Part shown: piece after piece, positions 26,490 to 37,680 of the stretch
Layout: the number at the start of each line of letters is the position of its first letter
How positions within the stretch are numbered: the stretch's first letter is position 1
DNA from: Combretum micranthum
Lineage: Eukaryota; Streptophyta; Magnoliopsida; Myrtales; Combretaceae
Direction of reading: 5' to 3'
NCBI GenBank assembly: GCA_024138025.1
Contig: JAMXBD010000393.1
Coordinates: 62,001 to 126,000, forward strand
DNA: 64,000 nucleotides
Program-made: the position numbers and the translations under genes
Notes under the pieces: generated by a model
The model's input: only the letters and a program-made list of their open reading frames with translations
What the model was told of the DNA's origin: nothing
The model's database searches: none

Positions 26490-26797
26490 AAGCCAATTAT
26501 AGTCCATATCAACCAAAACCTTCTTCGCTTTAGAAATCATCGGAATGGATCCTCCTCTCCGCATAGCTCACAAACACAATCCAATATCGCATTGTATGCA
26601 ACCGGATCGATCTCGACACCAACCCTATACAACTATCCAGCTAACCTCTTAGCCTCATCAAATTGCCATCAATACCCTGCCCTTTGATCAACATATCGCA
26701 AGTTCCCTTGTCCGGATGAACTCATTAACTAAATTCTTAACCATTTTCTTCACATAATTGGCTTAACCCTTGTCACAAAACTTCTCAACTACTAATC
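26490..26797 (-). pseudogene. PPR protein remnant, unit A, part 1
   Basis: The minus strand matches the better kept copy at 45236-44825, with pieces of pentatricopeptide repeats (VGVEIDPVAYNAILDCVC, with changes). It has several small indels and is cut at 26797 by the LTR element; the rest continues at 29817. PPR proteins normally bind organellar RNA. This copy encodes nothing usable. Confidence 0.7.
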
Positions 26798-27327
26798 TGT
26801 TACGAACCAAGGACAACCATAAACAGCTCAGCAAACGACCACAACAGCTCAGCAATTCAACCCACAAACAGCTCAGCAAATCAACAGCTCAACAAAAGTA
26901 GTTTTACAGTAGGACAGGTAGTTACACATGTAACAGAATAGGAAAACAAATCAATGTATTTCTATAAATAGGGAATAAAGAGAAAAGAATGGGTATCAAA
27001 CCCCTTCCGTGAACAAAAGAATCTCAAGAGAGATCTTCAGGAGAATGGTCCTTCTCGAATAGGCCAATTATCTTTTTCATCCTCCTCTTTCCTTCTCCAT
27101 CCTGTAACCCTGAAACCATTCGAAGACAGTTGAGAGAGTTAGGGTTTCTTTTCGTGAGTTAAGCAAACACACAAGAAAGAGAGAGAAAGGACTTACCAGA
27201 CAGAGAGAGACGAGGCTGTGGCTAGGTTTTAGTTGAAGAAGGAAATGTAGTAGATCCGTTTTGCTAATATCCGACCCGCGTGTTTTTATCAGTTGAGTGA
27301 AGTCGGGTCACGCCAATCGAGTCTTAA
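26798..27327 (+). repeat. 5' LTR of the 3.0-kb element
   Basis: It begins with several copies of an ACAGCTCAGCAA word, has a TATA motif (TCTATAAATAGG near 26960) and ends GAGTCTTAA. Compared with the 3' LTR it shows roughly a dozen differences, and the final CA seems to be lost. Confidence 0.9.
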
Positions 27328-27341
27328 TTGGTGCTCTCGTT
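27328..27341 (+). other. Primer binding site of the 3.0-kb element
   Basis: TTGGTGCTCTCGTT follows the LTR directly. It has the position and general form of primer sites in plant Ty3-type elements; the tRNA was not identified. Confidence 0.55.
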
Positions 27342-27398
27342 CCCGAATCAGCCTCCGATCGTCTGACGTTTTCTTCTTGATTTTTCTTGATCTTCCAA

Positions 27399-28300
27399 TG
27401 GCTGCCAATGATCGATTTGACGACAGCTTTTGCAAAACTTCATGCCATCTTGGATTCTTGGATCTCGACGCTGCAACCACCTGGTGAATCGGTCCCAAAT
27501 CAGCAAAACAAAACAGATTATCACCAACATTCAAAGTACGAAATTGATAAAATTCAACCTATTACCTCAGAATATTCTTCACTGACATTTGGATCATCTT
27601 CAAAGGTTTCCATTCCACGTTTTTCTCTTCCACTTTCTGATGAAAAACACATCAATACAATGGTTAGTGACTCAGATCTCGCATTATAGTTTGTAAATTC
27701 AAGAGTAGATCGATTGAGAGTGAATTTACCATTTTACTTGAAATTGCAAGCTGTTTCTTTGTCTGACTTTGATCCTCACTCCTTGAAGTCATAAAGGAGG
27801 ATATACCTAAATTCTATGGTGAAAATCCTATTTCTTGGATACTCAAAGTAGAGTGTTTCTTGGATTTTTATCATATAAATGAGGAGTTCTTTCCTAAACT
27901 AGCAATTTTTGCTATGAGAGACAATGCTATGACATGGATTGAATACATGAGTCAATGCATTATTTTTAATTCATGGGATCATTTGGTTAAACACTTACTC
28001 ATCAAATTTGGTCCTTTTGACTATGATTGGGGAGACGATAGATTTTATATGCTTGAAGATGGTCACTATGAGGTTGAACTTGTTGCCAAGACTATTGAAG
28101 TTACTTCTCAGCAAGATGATTATGCAATTGCAGTAGAAACAGGGATTGATCATGCACACACTATAATTGACATGCACTTTGACATGCAAGAGGATATGTT
28201 CGATGTATCAAAAATTTCGAGGGTTCATAATGTAGTGGACAATACAGATACTTGTTATGATGTTGTGCCTCTAGTTCAATCACATCATCCTACACTTTAA
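27399..28300 (+). pseudogene. Worn Ty3-type gag of the 3.0-kb element
   Basis: The region starts at an ATG (MAANDRFDDSF) and soon changes frame. The clearest part, 27800-28300, reads as a retrotransposon gag domain (FYGENPISWILKVE, then MRDNAMTWIEY, then WDHLVKHLLIKFG). Stops and frame changes lie near 27486, 27690 and 27790. It has no zinc knuckle, and the DNA after 28300 carries no recognisable protease or polymerase. It would have formed the element's particle shell. Confidence 0.7.
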
Positions 28301-29260
28301 TGTCTATATGATCAGATGACAGTCCAGAATTATACTACCACTAGTAATAATCCTAAGGATAGGAGGGATGGCAAGCATGAGCAAACAAAAATTACCGATG
28401 GGAATTTTCAGCAAACCATTGTTGTGGACAAAGAATTTTTTCAGTGGCAGCACTTCAATGCACTGTCATATGAGGTGTTCATTCCGCACAATTATGATAT
28501 TATTACACAGTAGCAGATACTGGTAACACCTTCATTGGTTAGGACAGAGGATGCTTTTGGTTTTAAGGGTAAATTTTTGAGCATTCATTACGAGACATTC
28601 TTAGCTAAAGGAATCACAACTATTGGACTCAAGGGTATGTGTATGGTTAATTGGGTGGCTCAGGAGGTAATTTTTCATCAGATTACCACCAGCACTTGTG
28701 CTTCTAAGCCACAAATGGTTGGCCATCTGTTATGCTATTTGTTCCTCTCATCATGGCCAAGGTTTCGACTTCTTCAACTATGGGATGGTTCATGGAGTTA
28801 TAATCCTCCATTTTTACACGCTCAAATGGGTCTTATAGTTGGCTCACAAGGATTTCTTTATACATATGATTACAACCAACAATTGTTTCCAATTGGGCTG
28901 CCATCATTTCCACATTGGGTTCCTGTCATCTTTGCCATATTGGATTTGGGATGGAACTTGGACATTTAGTCCAACATTAAATGGATACAGGGACTTTTCC
29001 TTATACGCAAACCCTACTGTAACACATATATGGATATGGGGGTGTAAGGGCTTCATCACAGGGAAATTTGTTTTAACAAATTCAATTCCAGACCATCATC
29101 AGCAACTCAAAGTTATTATCGATGCTATATAGAAGCTATGGGTATTCCTCGGACAAACAAAATATTTCAGTTCAGTGGGTTTCGCAAAATTTTCAAATCA
29201 CCCAAACCCATTCCTCATTACTTTTTCAGAAGATTCAACCTTGAGGACAAGGTTGTTTTT
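28301..29260 (+). other. Non-polymerase interior of the 3.0-kb element
   Basis: Several short open frames (for example 28535-28969) show no known domain. Only the last part, around 29240-29265, resembles the tail of a Ty3 polyprotein (NLEDKVVFQGAEK), immediately before the purine tract. This suggests pol was deleted and unrelated or strongly diverged DNA remains. Confidence 0.5.
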
Positions 29261-29276
29261 CAAGGAGCGGAGAAAT
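29261..29276 (+). other. Polypurine tract of the 3.0-kb element
   Basis: CAAGGAGCGGAGAAAT lies directly before the 3' LTR start TGTTACG. Confidence 0.7.
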
Positions 29277-29811
29277 TGTTACGAACCAAGGACAACCACA
29301 AACAGCTCAGCAAACAACCCACAACAGCTCAGCAATTCAACCCACAAACAGCTCAGCAAATCAACAGCTCAACAAAAGTAGTTTTACAGTAGGACAGGTA
29401 GTTACACATGTAACAGAATAGGAAAACAAATCAATGTATTTCTATAAATAGGGAATAAAGAGAAAAGAATGGGTATCAAACCCCTTCCGTGATAAAAGAA
29501 TCTCAAGAGAGATCTTCAGGAGAATGGTCCTTCTCGAATAGGCCAATGATCTTTTTCATCCTCCTCTTTCCTTCTCCATCCTGTAATCCTGAAACCATTC
29601 GAAGACAGTTGAGAGAGTTAGGGTTTCTTTTCGTGAGTTAAGCAAACACACAAAGAGAGAGAGAGAAAGGACTTACCAGACAGAGAGAGACGAGGTTGCG
29701 ACTAGGTTTTAGTTGAAGAAGGAATATATAGTAGATCCGTTTTGCTAATATCCGACCCGCGTGTTTTTATCAGTTGAGTGAAGTCGGGTCACGCCAATCT
29801 GAGTCTTAACA
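29277..29811 (+). repeat. 3' LTR of the 3.0-kb element
   Basis: Matches 26798-27327 and ends CTTAACA followed by the target duplication TAATC. Confidence 0.92.
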
Positions 29812-29816
29812 TAATC

Positions 29817-29960
29817 TCATTGATTCCTTATCCCTTTTAAGTGCATAATCTCTCTCCATTCTCTTGAAAAACCTGATGGCTTAACCAGCCTACTACCCTA
29901 ACAAACCTATCAATTACACATTCTAGGGTTTTAGCACCAAAAAACCCTTTCTTGGAAATT
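29817..29960 (-). pseudogene. PPR protein remnant, unit A, part 2
   Basis: It continues the PPR-related sequence after the inserted element and corresponds to about 45138-45280 of unit B. The frame is broken and only a short stretch can be matched. Confidence 0.55.
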
Positions 29961-31320
29961 TCTTGAAACAAAATTTTGAACACATTCAATTGCCAATCAA
30001 GCATTATGTCAAAGAAAAGAATTCAAAAGGAAAGCAAATCAACTAGTAGATAATTATGCTCAACATTTATGCATGCTTTCTCCAGATCTTATCTTCAAAA
30101 ACAAACGGACAATGTAAGTCCTTTATTAGTTAAAACCCAAACAACATATAATCTATTACAGAGGATGGAAAAAGGTAAGAACTAAGAGATTTCTCTTATC
30201 TTATTGTAAATCTTACAAACACACCCTAAACATAACTTTTTTAAATAGAATTTTCTACTTTTTTATTTAATTTTTAAAGTTTTAAATTATGTTTCGAACT
30301 TTTGTTTTTTTCATAATTATTTTGTTAAATTTATCTTAATTTAATTATTTATTAATTGGAATTAATAATTTCCAACAAATGTGCCAAGTGACAAAACTTA
30401 CGGAAAATACTAACAGTATTAAGAAAGTTCTCACGTGAAACTTTTACAAAAGTCAAATAGAAAAAAAAATAGTTTTAAGATGTTAAATTTCCCATAATCC
30501 ATAATCGTTAAATCTCTTTAATGATTCAAGAACGATAATAGTAATCAAGAATAACCTTACTTTGATCTTATAACACATATTGATTTAATCAATATAATCA
30601 ATTAAACAGTATCAACAAAGAAAATCTTATCTTGATCTATAATTATTTTTTCTTTATGTGGTAAATCCCGATTAATTAGTTTTCACATCCATTCTTCATT
30701 TATTTTTTCTATATTAATTGTGGCTTATTTGGGGGGGGGGGGGGGCGCGGGGGCGGGGGAAGGAAGAAATCTATGATTGTGACTTTTATGTTTTCTTTAT
30801 AAGGAGAAGGGAGTGAATTTAAATCCAATGCATGGTCCTAATTATCGAAAACTCAAAAACCATCACATTGGCCCTACCCCTATTAGGTTATTCTATAAGT
30901 TAGATAAGCTATGATGGATTATTAAAATAATCTAAAATAGGATGCGAATAAAAAAAATAGTAAAAATAGGGGACTAAAAACGTACTTTTCTCAAAATATT
31001 AAAAAAAAAAAAAGAAATCGAAGTTATGATTACCTTGAAGTCTATTATTGGTCTCATCACCACAAAAGAAATAATTATATGGATTATATCAAAATCATAC
31101 TTGAACTCTATATGTTATTTAATTTTATGCCCGATGCTTGAAACTACTAAATTTCAATACCCAATAAAAAATTTTCTTGTTAAAATCACTAGATGTCAGT
31201 GCATGGATTGTATATAAAATTTACACGCAATCCATGGATGGTGGCCCACAATCAAGATGATGATGATGATAGTCAATTTCTTACTCGACTAATCTACCTG
31301 GCTATTCGTCTTTCCAGTGG
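29961..31320. other. AT-rich intergenic DNA of unit A
   Basis: It is collinear with 45281-46630 in unit B. No open frame is conserved between the two copies. A unit A-specific G-rich tract lies at 30731-30764. Confidence 0.6.
30731..30764 (+). repeat. G-rich tract
   Basis: Fifteen G in a row are followed by CGCGG GGGCGGGGGA. The aligned position in unit B (about 46090-46130) is purine-rich (A and G) without a G-run. The tract could form a G-quadruplex, or could be an assembly error. Confidence 0.8.
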
Positions 31321-31342
31321 AGTATGGCAACTGGTAATGGAC

Positions 31343-31570
31343 CACGTGAGAATCATAAAATAATGCTTCCTCCATTGGCGTCGGTAGATACATATCTTTA
31401 GTATAATCCATTCTACTAACATCCTAATAAGCAATAGTGACAGGCCACAGCATCGATGACGTCTCACGTAGCTCATGCTACGTTGATTAAAAAACCTTAT
31501 ACATCAAGTCTCTATAAAAGCTAATCACCGGACCAAGCAACAAGATAATTCATGAAACATAGCAGCCATC
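31343..31570 (+). promoter_or_regulatory. Promoter region of gene 2
   Basis: A G-box CACGTG (31343-31348), a TGACGTC element (31457-31463) followed by CACGTA, and a TATA box TATAAAAG (31513-31520) lie before the ATG at 31571. G-boxes bind bZIP/bHLH factors and TGACG cores bind TGA-type bZIP factors. All are conserved in unit B. Compared with unit B, about 107 bp between the TGACGTC element and the TATA box are missing. Confidence 0.6.
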
Positions 31571-32893
31571 ATGAATACAAAAAACCTGCTTTTGTCTGTC
31601 CTGTTTTATTTTCTCTTCAAACAGTTTCGTGCTTCCTTGGATATTTTAACCACGAACCAACCACTTAAGGACGGAGATGTCTTGGTGTCCAAAGGTGGAA
31701 ACTTTGCTCTTGGGTTCTTTAGCCCAAGTAATTCAAGCAATCATCGGTACGTGGGAATTTGGTACAACAAGGCTCCGGATCAAACTGTTGTTTGGGTTGC
31801 TAACCGAAATAGGCCTGTCAATGATTCTTCAGGAATTCTGTCACTGAATGCTGGTGGAGATCTAGTCATTCATGTCCAAAATCAAAGCACGACGGTTTGG
31901 TCGACTAATATCACATCCTCCTCAGTCCATAATGTTTCTGCTCGGATATTCGATACAGGTAACTTTATTGTCACACAAAATTCGGGTGGAAATGTTTTAT
32001 GGCAAAGTTTTGATTACCCAACTAATACTATGCTTCCTTTTATGAAATTGGGTTTGGACCGAAGGACTGGTATAAACTGGTTTCTAACATCTTGGAAGTT
32101 CCAAGATGACCCGAAAACCGGTAATTGCTCATGTAAGATTGATCCAATCGGGTACCCTCAGTTATTTTTGTATAAAGGCGGGACTCCGCTTTGGCGGGGC
32201 GGATCATGGATGGGTGACCGATGGAGTGGTGTACGTGAAATGACCAACAATTTTATATACAATATATCTTTCATAAATAGTGAAGACGAGGTTTCTATCA
32301 CTGATGGTATTAAGAATAATTCAATTTTCTCAAGAATGGTTCTAGAAGAATCAGGATTTGTGCAAAGATCAACATGGCATGGTCCAGACAAATGGGTTTC
32401 ATTTTGGTCTGCCCCTAAAGAGCAATGTGACTATTATAACAGGTGTGGACCAAATGGTAACTGTGACCCCAATGTTGCCGCCCAATTTGAGTGCAATTGC
32501 CTACCTGGGTTCGAACCGGAGTCGCCGACTGATTGGAACTTGCGGGATGGTTCGGCCGGATGCAAAAGGAGGCAAGGATCATTAATGTGTCAAAATGGGG
32601 AAGGTTTCGTAAAAGTGGCACGGGTTAAGGTGCCTGTTACATCGAGAACACTAGTGAATATGGAATTAAACTTGAAAGAATGTGAGGACAGGTGTTTGAA
32701 AAATTGTTCCTGCACTGCCTATGCTAATGCAGAGGTTTCCAGTGGAGGATCTGGATGCCTAACATGGTATGGTGATTTATTGGATACTAGGACATTTTCA
32801 AATGCTGGGCAAGATTTGTATGTAAGGGTCGATGCTGTAATCCCCCAAATTTTACGTAGCCTGATTATAACAAATATTAAAAATGTAATATAG
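31571..32893 (+). CDS. Gene 2 ectodomain ORF: secreted S-domain protein (440 aa)
   Basis: The frame is open from the signal peptide (MNTKNLLLSVLFYFLFK) through the B-lectin (VGIWYNKAPDQTVVWVANRN), SLG domain (LWQSFDYP), EGF-like/Cys-rich part (CDYYNRCGPNGNC, CNCLPGFEP) and PAN module (CEDRCLKNCSCTAYANAE) to LYVRVDA. It then runs 19 codons into the inserted element and stops. There is no membrane span before the stop. The predicted product is therefore a soluble S-domain protein, similar in plan to S-locus glycoprotein. Whether it is expressed cannot be told from sequence. Confidence 0.85.
   Translation: MNTKNLLLSVLFYFLFKQFRASLDILTTNQPLKDGDVLVSKGGNFALGFFSPSNSSNHRYVGIWYNKAPDQTVVWVANRNRPVNDSSGILSLNAGGDLVIHVQNQSTTVWSTNITSSSVHNVSARIFDTGNFIVTQNSGGNVLWQSFDYPTNTMLPFMKLGLDRRTGINWFLTSWKFQDDPKTGNCSCKIDPIGYPQLFLYKGGTPLWRGGSWMGDRWSGVREMTNNFIYNISFINSEDEVSITDGIKNNSIFSRMVLEESGFVQRSTWHGPDKWVSFWSAPKEQCDYYNRCGPNGNCDPNVAAQFECNCLPGFEPESPTDWNLRDGSAGCKRRQGSLMCQNGEGFVKVARVKVPVTSRTLVNMELNLKECEDRCLKNCSCTAYANAEVSSGGSGCLTWYGDLLDTRTFSNAGQDLYVRVDAVIPQILRSLIITNIKNVI
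32831..32835 (+). other. Target-site duplication, left copy (GATGC)
   Basis: GATGC at 32831-32835 is repeated at 38375-38379. Unit B has a single GATGC at the same place (48234-48238). Confidence 0.9.
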
Positions 32894-33828
32894 AATTAGA
32901 TATAATATTTAGAACAAGTAGTAAAAATCACTCCAAATTTTTCTCGATTTACAAATGTCAAAGAATGAATTTGATTATAGTTGGAAAAAAAAAATCGTTA
33001 CCAATAAAAATATTTCGAGATACAAAACTGAACTTCTATAACCTCAGATAATTTAAAATTACTGAATTCTTTAAGCTCAATACTTCGGGAATAAATCAAA
33101 TGCTTGTTAACTAATGAAATAATAGTATTCAAAATCTAATAACAATATTAAGTAGCAGTAGACAAGATATGTTATTATAGATAACTCATGTACAATAAAA
33201 CGTAATATTTGGTAAAATAATCACTAGTTTAACAAGAAATCATAGTTAACCTTGAATTTAAGTCACAATAACAAACGATTAATTTCAAACCCGATAATTA
33301 CAATCTATTAACAGTACTTTTGGTATAGTATGATAATCTAAAAATGAATTACTAGGATTATCAATACATAATAGATACTAATACCGAGTAATAATTATTA
33401 ATTTAGATTTAAAATGAAAACTTCACATTCGTTGTTATACTTGTTAAAACATTCCGAATTCATTAAAACTTAGTTCCTAATTCGATTTATTAAACTTGAA
33501 AAATTTAATCATATAATTGAAAATACTAATTGTGTAAACTCGAAACTAGAAATTGTACTTATAAACAACTTAGAATTTTTGTAATAACCTAGAGAATTCT
33601 ATTTCGATAAAACTTGTACGTAATGAATATAAACATATGTATATAAATTAATATTGGCTAAATTATTTTAATTAACTATTAATTAGATAATAATAATAAT
33701 AAAGATCGAAGGAGCAGAATTTTAAAGACAAACAGGGTCCTCACGTTGTGAATTCACGCTAGAGCAAGGAAAATCACGGTTGCAAATCCTTCTCCTTCAA
33801 TTCACGGACAAAAAGAGAATCAAAATAA

Positions 33829-33850
33829 AATATATATATATATATATATA
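33829..33850. repeat. (TA)n microsatellite
   Basis: About eleven TA units inside the 5.5-kb insertion. Confidence 0.9.
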
Positions 33851-34479
33851 CGCTGGAAACAAATCAAGAATAAGGAACACAAGCCTTCATGCGGTGTAGA
33901 ATCCTCCACGGTATAAGATAAATTCCGACTGCTGCAGAGGAGATATTGCAAACAGCAAAGGAAATTTTTGGCCGACCAATTGTAATTCCCATCCAGCCCT
34001 TGCACATTCAACAATCACGAACAGAGAGGACAGCTTGAGTTTGGCCACAGAAGTGCAATGCTGGGAAAGGAAGCAGCAGCAACAGCAGGCGAGCAGCTGG
34101 CATGTTCTCTTCACCGCACAATCAAAACGAATGAGCAGAGGACACCATGGATCAACAACAGACGAGTTCGGCTGCAGCAGAAATTAAAATTCGAACAGAG
34201 GAATTCATGGAGCAGAGGACAGCTACAGAATTCAAACCGTTGCAGCCTTTCACGTTGAAAATGGAAGGCACGAAGAGAATTTCTTCCACGAGCAGCAGAC
34301 CAAAACTGACCAGGTAGAATTCAACCATGGACAGAAGGGAATTCCAGCTGGAGACACAGGAATCGATGGCCACAAATTCCCCACGCGCTGCATCAATCCC
34401 TCACGTCCAGCAGCAGACCGGTACAAGCAATTTCAGCTGCATTCCACGTTAATTTTCATCCAACAAACATGTGTAATTC

Positions 34480-34860
34480 AAACACATATATTCCATACGA
34501 AAATGACCTTTAATCCAATCAAACCACTCCACATAAGATTAGCATTAAAAGTCAAGAATTTCAGCTCAAAAAAATAACAAGATCAGCTCACAAATGGTCT
34601 TGAAATACCCGATCAACACAGCTGCAGAAAGGACATTCCAACAAAAAACTGAAGCATTCACATTAACCCAATTTGAACACAAAAAAAAAAAAAAATTCAA
34701 CATGAAAATGACAATTAACCCAACCACAACACTTCACATAAAACAAAGAAGAAATCCAACTCAAATCAAATTCAAACATAGCTCTAATTGGTCTAGAAAA
34801 TACCAAACCAGCAGCCACAGCAGGAGGATTCAACCTAGGAAACTGCAGCAGAAACTTCAA
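34480..34860 (+). repeat. Diverged direct duplication (about 200-bp unit)
   Basis: Segments near 34498-34615 and 34703-34805 share GAAAATGAC..TTAA, CTTCACATAA-like and TGGTCT..GAAAATACC-like words in the same order. Short frames across it are low-complexity. Confidence 0.5.
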
Positions 34861-35856
34861 CTTTTAACCCTTAGATTTTGATCCTATTTTGATCCGATTT
34901 TTCTTGCAACCTAACCCTATTTTACACACAATAAACAACATTAATACTAGCAAACAAACCCCATAAATATCCTTTAAATAACTACAAAAATCTGCCCAAA
35001 CAAAGTCCAAATTTGCAATCCAAAACTGTCAAATTCGTATCTAAAATTGCAGCTGTAAAAATGAGACATTCCTAAGTCCAATACACCCTCTCTTGTGTTT
35101 AAATCTTAGCCTAACCTTATATACATAATAAGCTAAGTGGCTACAAAACCAACTCAAATTCTCCCCAAACATAACTCAAAAATCTACCCCAGAAAGCCAC
35201 CACGAATTTCCTAATTTCCTTCTTGCTCACTTGTTCAAACTTGTTTCAACACTCCAAAAATAAAGTATAACCCTTGTTTATATCCTATAACCCTACCCGA
35301 ACATCGATACTCAGCAACACAATTGAAACCCCACTCCAACTAACCTAAACAACACCAAAGAGCAAGCTAGATAACCTTGGTTCATCATAAATTCAAGTTG
35401 GAATTTAGATACAACAAAAGAAATAAAATATATATATATTATATATATGTAGTTTAGCTAGATTAATTTTTCCTTAGATCATTTTCTTACTATCCTCTTT
35501 AGATCATCACTTTCATCAAGGAGGAACTAAACCCCATCTATCATCCAAACAAGGTAAGAATCATATTAATTCAAGTGTTCATTTTGTTTTATCTTTAGAA
35601 ATTATTTTATAAACTTACTAAAATAGATATAACCATATATTTATGTCATTTAGATTATTTAGTATATAAATACATCAACTTGAAGATTTCTAAGTGTAGA
35701 AACTCAAGTCTTAGAAAGGAAAAACCAAAACCACACTTAAACTACAACAAAGCTAAGTTGAAAATTTAGATAACTTATGTATATACCTAGGAAGAATGAA
35801 TAAACTGTATTGATGTGTTTTCTTTTAGCTAAAGACGACCACACCAATGGAAAGAA

Positions 35857-36290
35857 CACGAAAAATCCTATGAAATCGACTATTTATTTGTTAAAAACGG
35901 ATAAGAAACGAATTAGATATTACAAAAGAGAAAATGAAAACACTACTGCCAGATTTTTACGAACAACACGGGCTGTCCTTGCCTTTTTCGTCCCCTTAAT
36001 GACTTTGTTTGATAAAACTAAGACCATTAATGGATTGTACTCGGAAAATACTACGAAAACGACTATTTATTCGTAAAAAACGGATTAGAAATGACTTGGA
36101 TAGGATCAAAACAAGTTTCGACTACAACTATTAGGATTCACTTGAAACCTATGTATGTTCTTCATAAATTTAAAAATTGTACAAGTCTCTTTTCTTGAAA
36201 ATAATTTCACTACTATAAAGTACTCTTCGAGTACTATCAAATCGACTATTTATACAACGAAATCGGATTTAAAACGAATAAGAAATCACA
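35857..36290 (+). repeat. Tandem repeat with 183-bp period
   Basis: CGACTATTTAT begins at 35877, 36060 and 36243, exactly 183 bp apart each time. It is preceded by a TACTATGAAA-like word and followed by AACGGATTAGAAA-like sequence in each copy. The rest of the unit is diverged. Confidence 0.75.
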
Positions 36291-37399
36291 AATAGAAATT
36301 CACTCAGTTTCACTTTTAAACTTATATCAATGTTACTGTTATTTCTATTAATATAGTTATGATTATTACTATTATTATTACTACTGTTTATAGTATTCCG
36401 TATTATTAATATTTTCATTAGAGTTATCAATATTGTTATTTTACATTAAAGTCACTATAATTATACTATCATCAATTCTACTTTTGTCACTTATGGTATT
36501 AATTACTAGTTATCTAAAAATTGTTGTTATTATTATACTTGTATTTAATACTAATACCGATATTGATTTTTCAATACTAATATTACTAATAATATTATAG
36601 TATTACACTTAGCTTGTTTTACAACAAAATATAAACTGAAATATAATAGAAATTTGATATATCTACATACGATTTTTATAACTTTTGAAAGATATAGATA
36701 TTAAAACATAACCTTAAATAAATAGAAATACCAATTTGAGAGACAGATAAGGTTGACGGGCAAAGAATTAATAAATAAAAATCTTCTAAAAGCAGTAGAA
36801 CTTAAGAAAAGACAAACCTCTTAAATAAAAATATAGATAGCAATTAATAAAAACTATACCAATACGATACGGAATAGTTAGGCACCTAAGAATTCAACTA
36901 AACTATTTAACAATACAGTAATTAATATGACAGACTTAATCTAGTATCCGACAATAGAGATCAACACCTTTAAATTATAGGAAGACTTCTCTTACAGAAA
37001 TAATCCAATAATAAATCTCTGTTATTTCCTTTCATAGGAAAATAGATCAATTCCGGACTGCCAGTAGCTTAGCGAGGACCACAGGTGAGGGAATTCTGAT
37101 GATCTACTATTTGCTTGTGATTGCTACTGTTTGCTGTTATGTTGATTGTATTGCTTGTATGGAATGACTGATTGATGCGAGTGTATCATCTGCATGATCA
37201 CCTGAATAAATGGATAAAAATAATTATTCGACTAAACTAATTGGATATACTCGTCGCATGTGCTTGAACTCCTTGTAGGAAATGTCCCAATTTTGGAAAT
37301 CAAAAGTATTTCGAAATGTATTTTTAAAGAAATCAGACTTGGAATATTCCGGGTTGTTTTTATATCCTTTGAAAAGGAAGAATTTATACTAAAAGAGTT

Positions 37400-37680
37400 T
37401 ATGAGATAAACATGGGACATTTCCGAGTATTGATGTGACAGTGGATGTGGCCTGAATTTGGGTCCACTAGTCACTTGGCGATAGATGTTACCTGAATTTG
37501 GGTCTATCCGCCGGATTCACCTTATAGGTGATGGTTCTTTAGCAGTAGATGTTACCCGAGTCGGGGTTCTACTTGTGCGATTCACCATAGATTGGTGATG
37601 GATTGTAAGAATGACCATTAAATTGGCATTATATATATTTAAATATGAACCAACGTAAATCACGTGAACACGTTGGGGAA
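37400..37680 (+). repeat. Imperfect repeats around GATGTTACCTGAATTTGGG
   Basis: Three related blocks (near 37441, 37484 and 37544) share GTNGATGT..CC.GA.T..GG.TC.A and are interleaved with GATTCACC..ATTGGTGATGG. They lie in the 3' part of the 5.5-kb insertion. Confidence 0.6.

Larger units (their letters stand above)
26798..29811 (+). mobile_element. Non-autonomous LTR retrotransposon (3,014 bp) inserted in the PPR remnant
   Basis: Two nearly identical LTRs (26798-27327 and 29277-29811) enclose 1.95 kb. The ends are TGTTACGAAC and CTTAACA. A primer binding site-like TTGGTGCTCTCG follows the 5' LTR and a purine tract precedes the 3' LTR. The flanks TAATC (26793-26797 and 29812-29816) form a perfect 5-bp target duplication, and the empty site is seen in unit B near 45133. 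The interior holds a worn Ty3-type gag and no reverse transcriptase, so it must have moved with help from a full element. It inserted after the segmental duplication. Confidence 0.92.

Noticed and set aside
26798..29811. Possible protein-coding host gene between repeats
   Set aside because: LTRs, primer site, purine tract and target duplication show it is a retroelement; its frames are gag remnants.
34594..34881. 95-aa Lys/Gln/Thr-rich frame in the 5.5-kb insertion
   Set aside because: Low-complexity frame over the duplicated, purine-rich segment; no domain.
35810..36076. 88-aa frame in the 5.5-kb insertion
   Set aside because: It covers part of the 183-bp tandem repeat, and its frame is not kept in the third unit.
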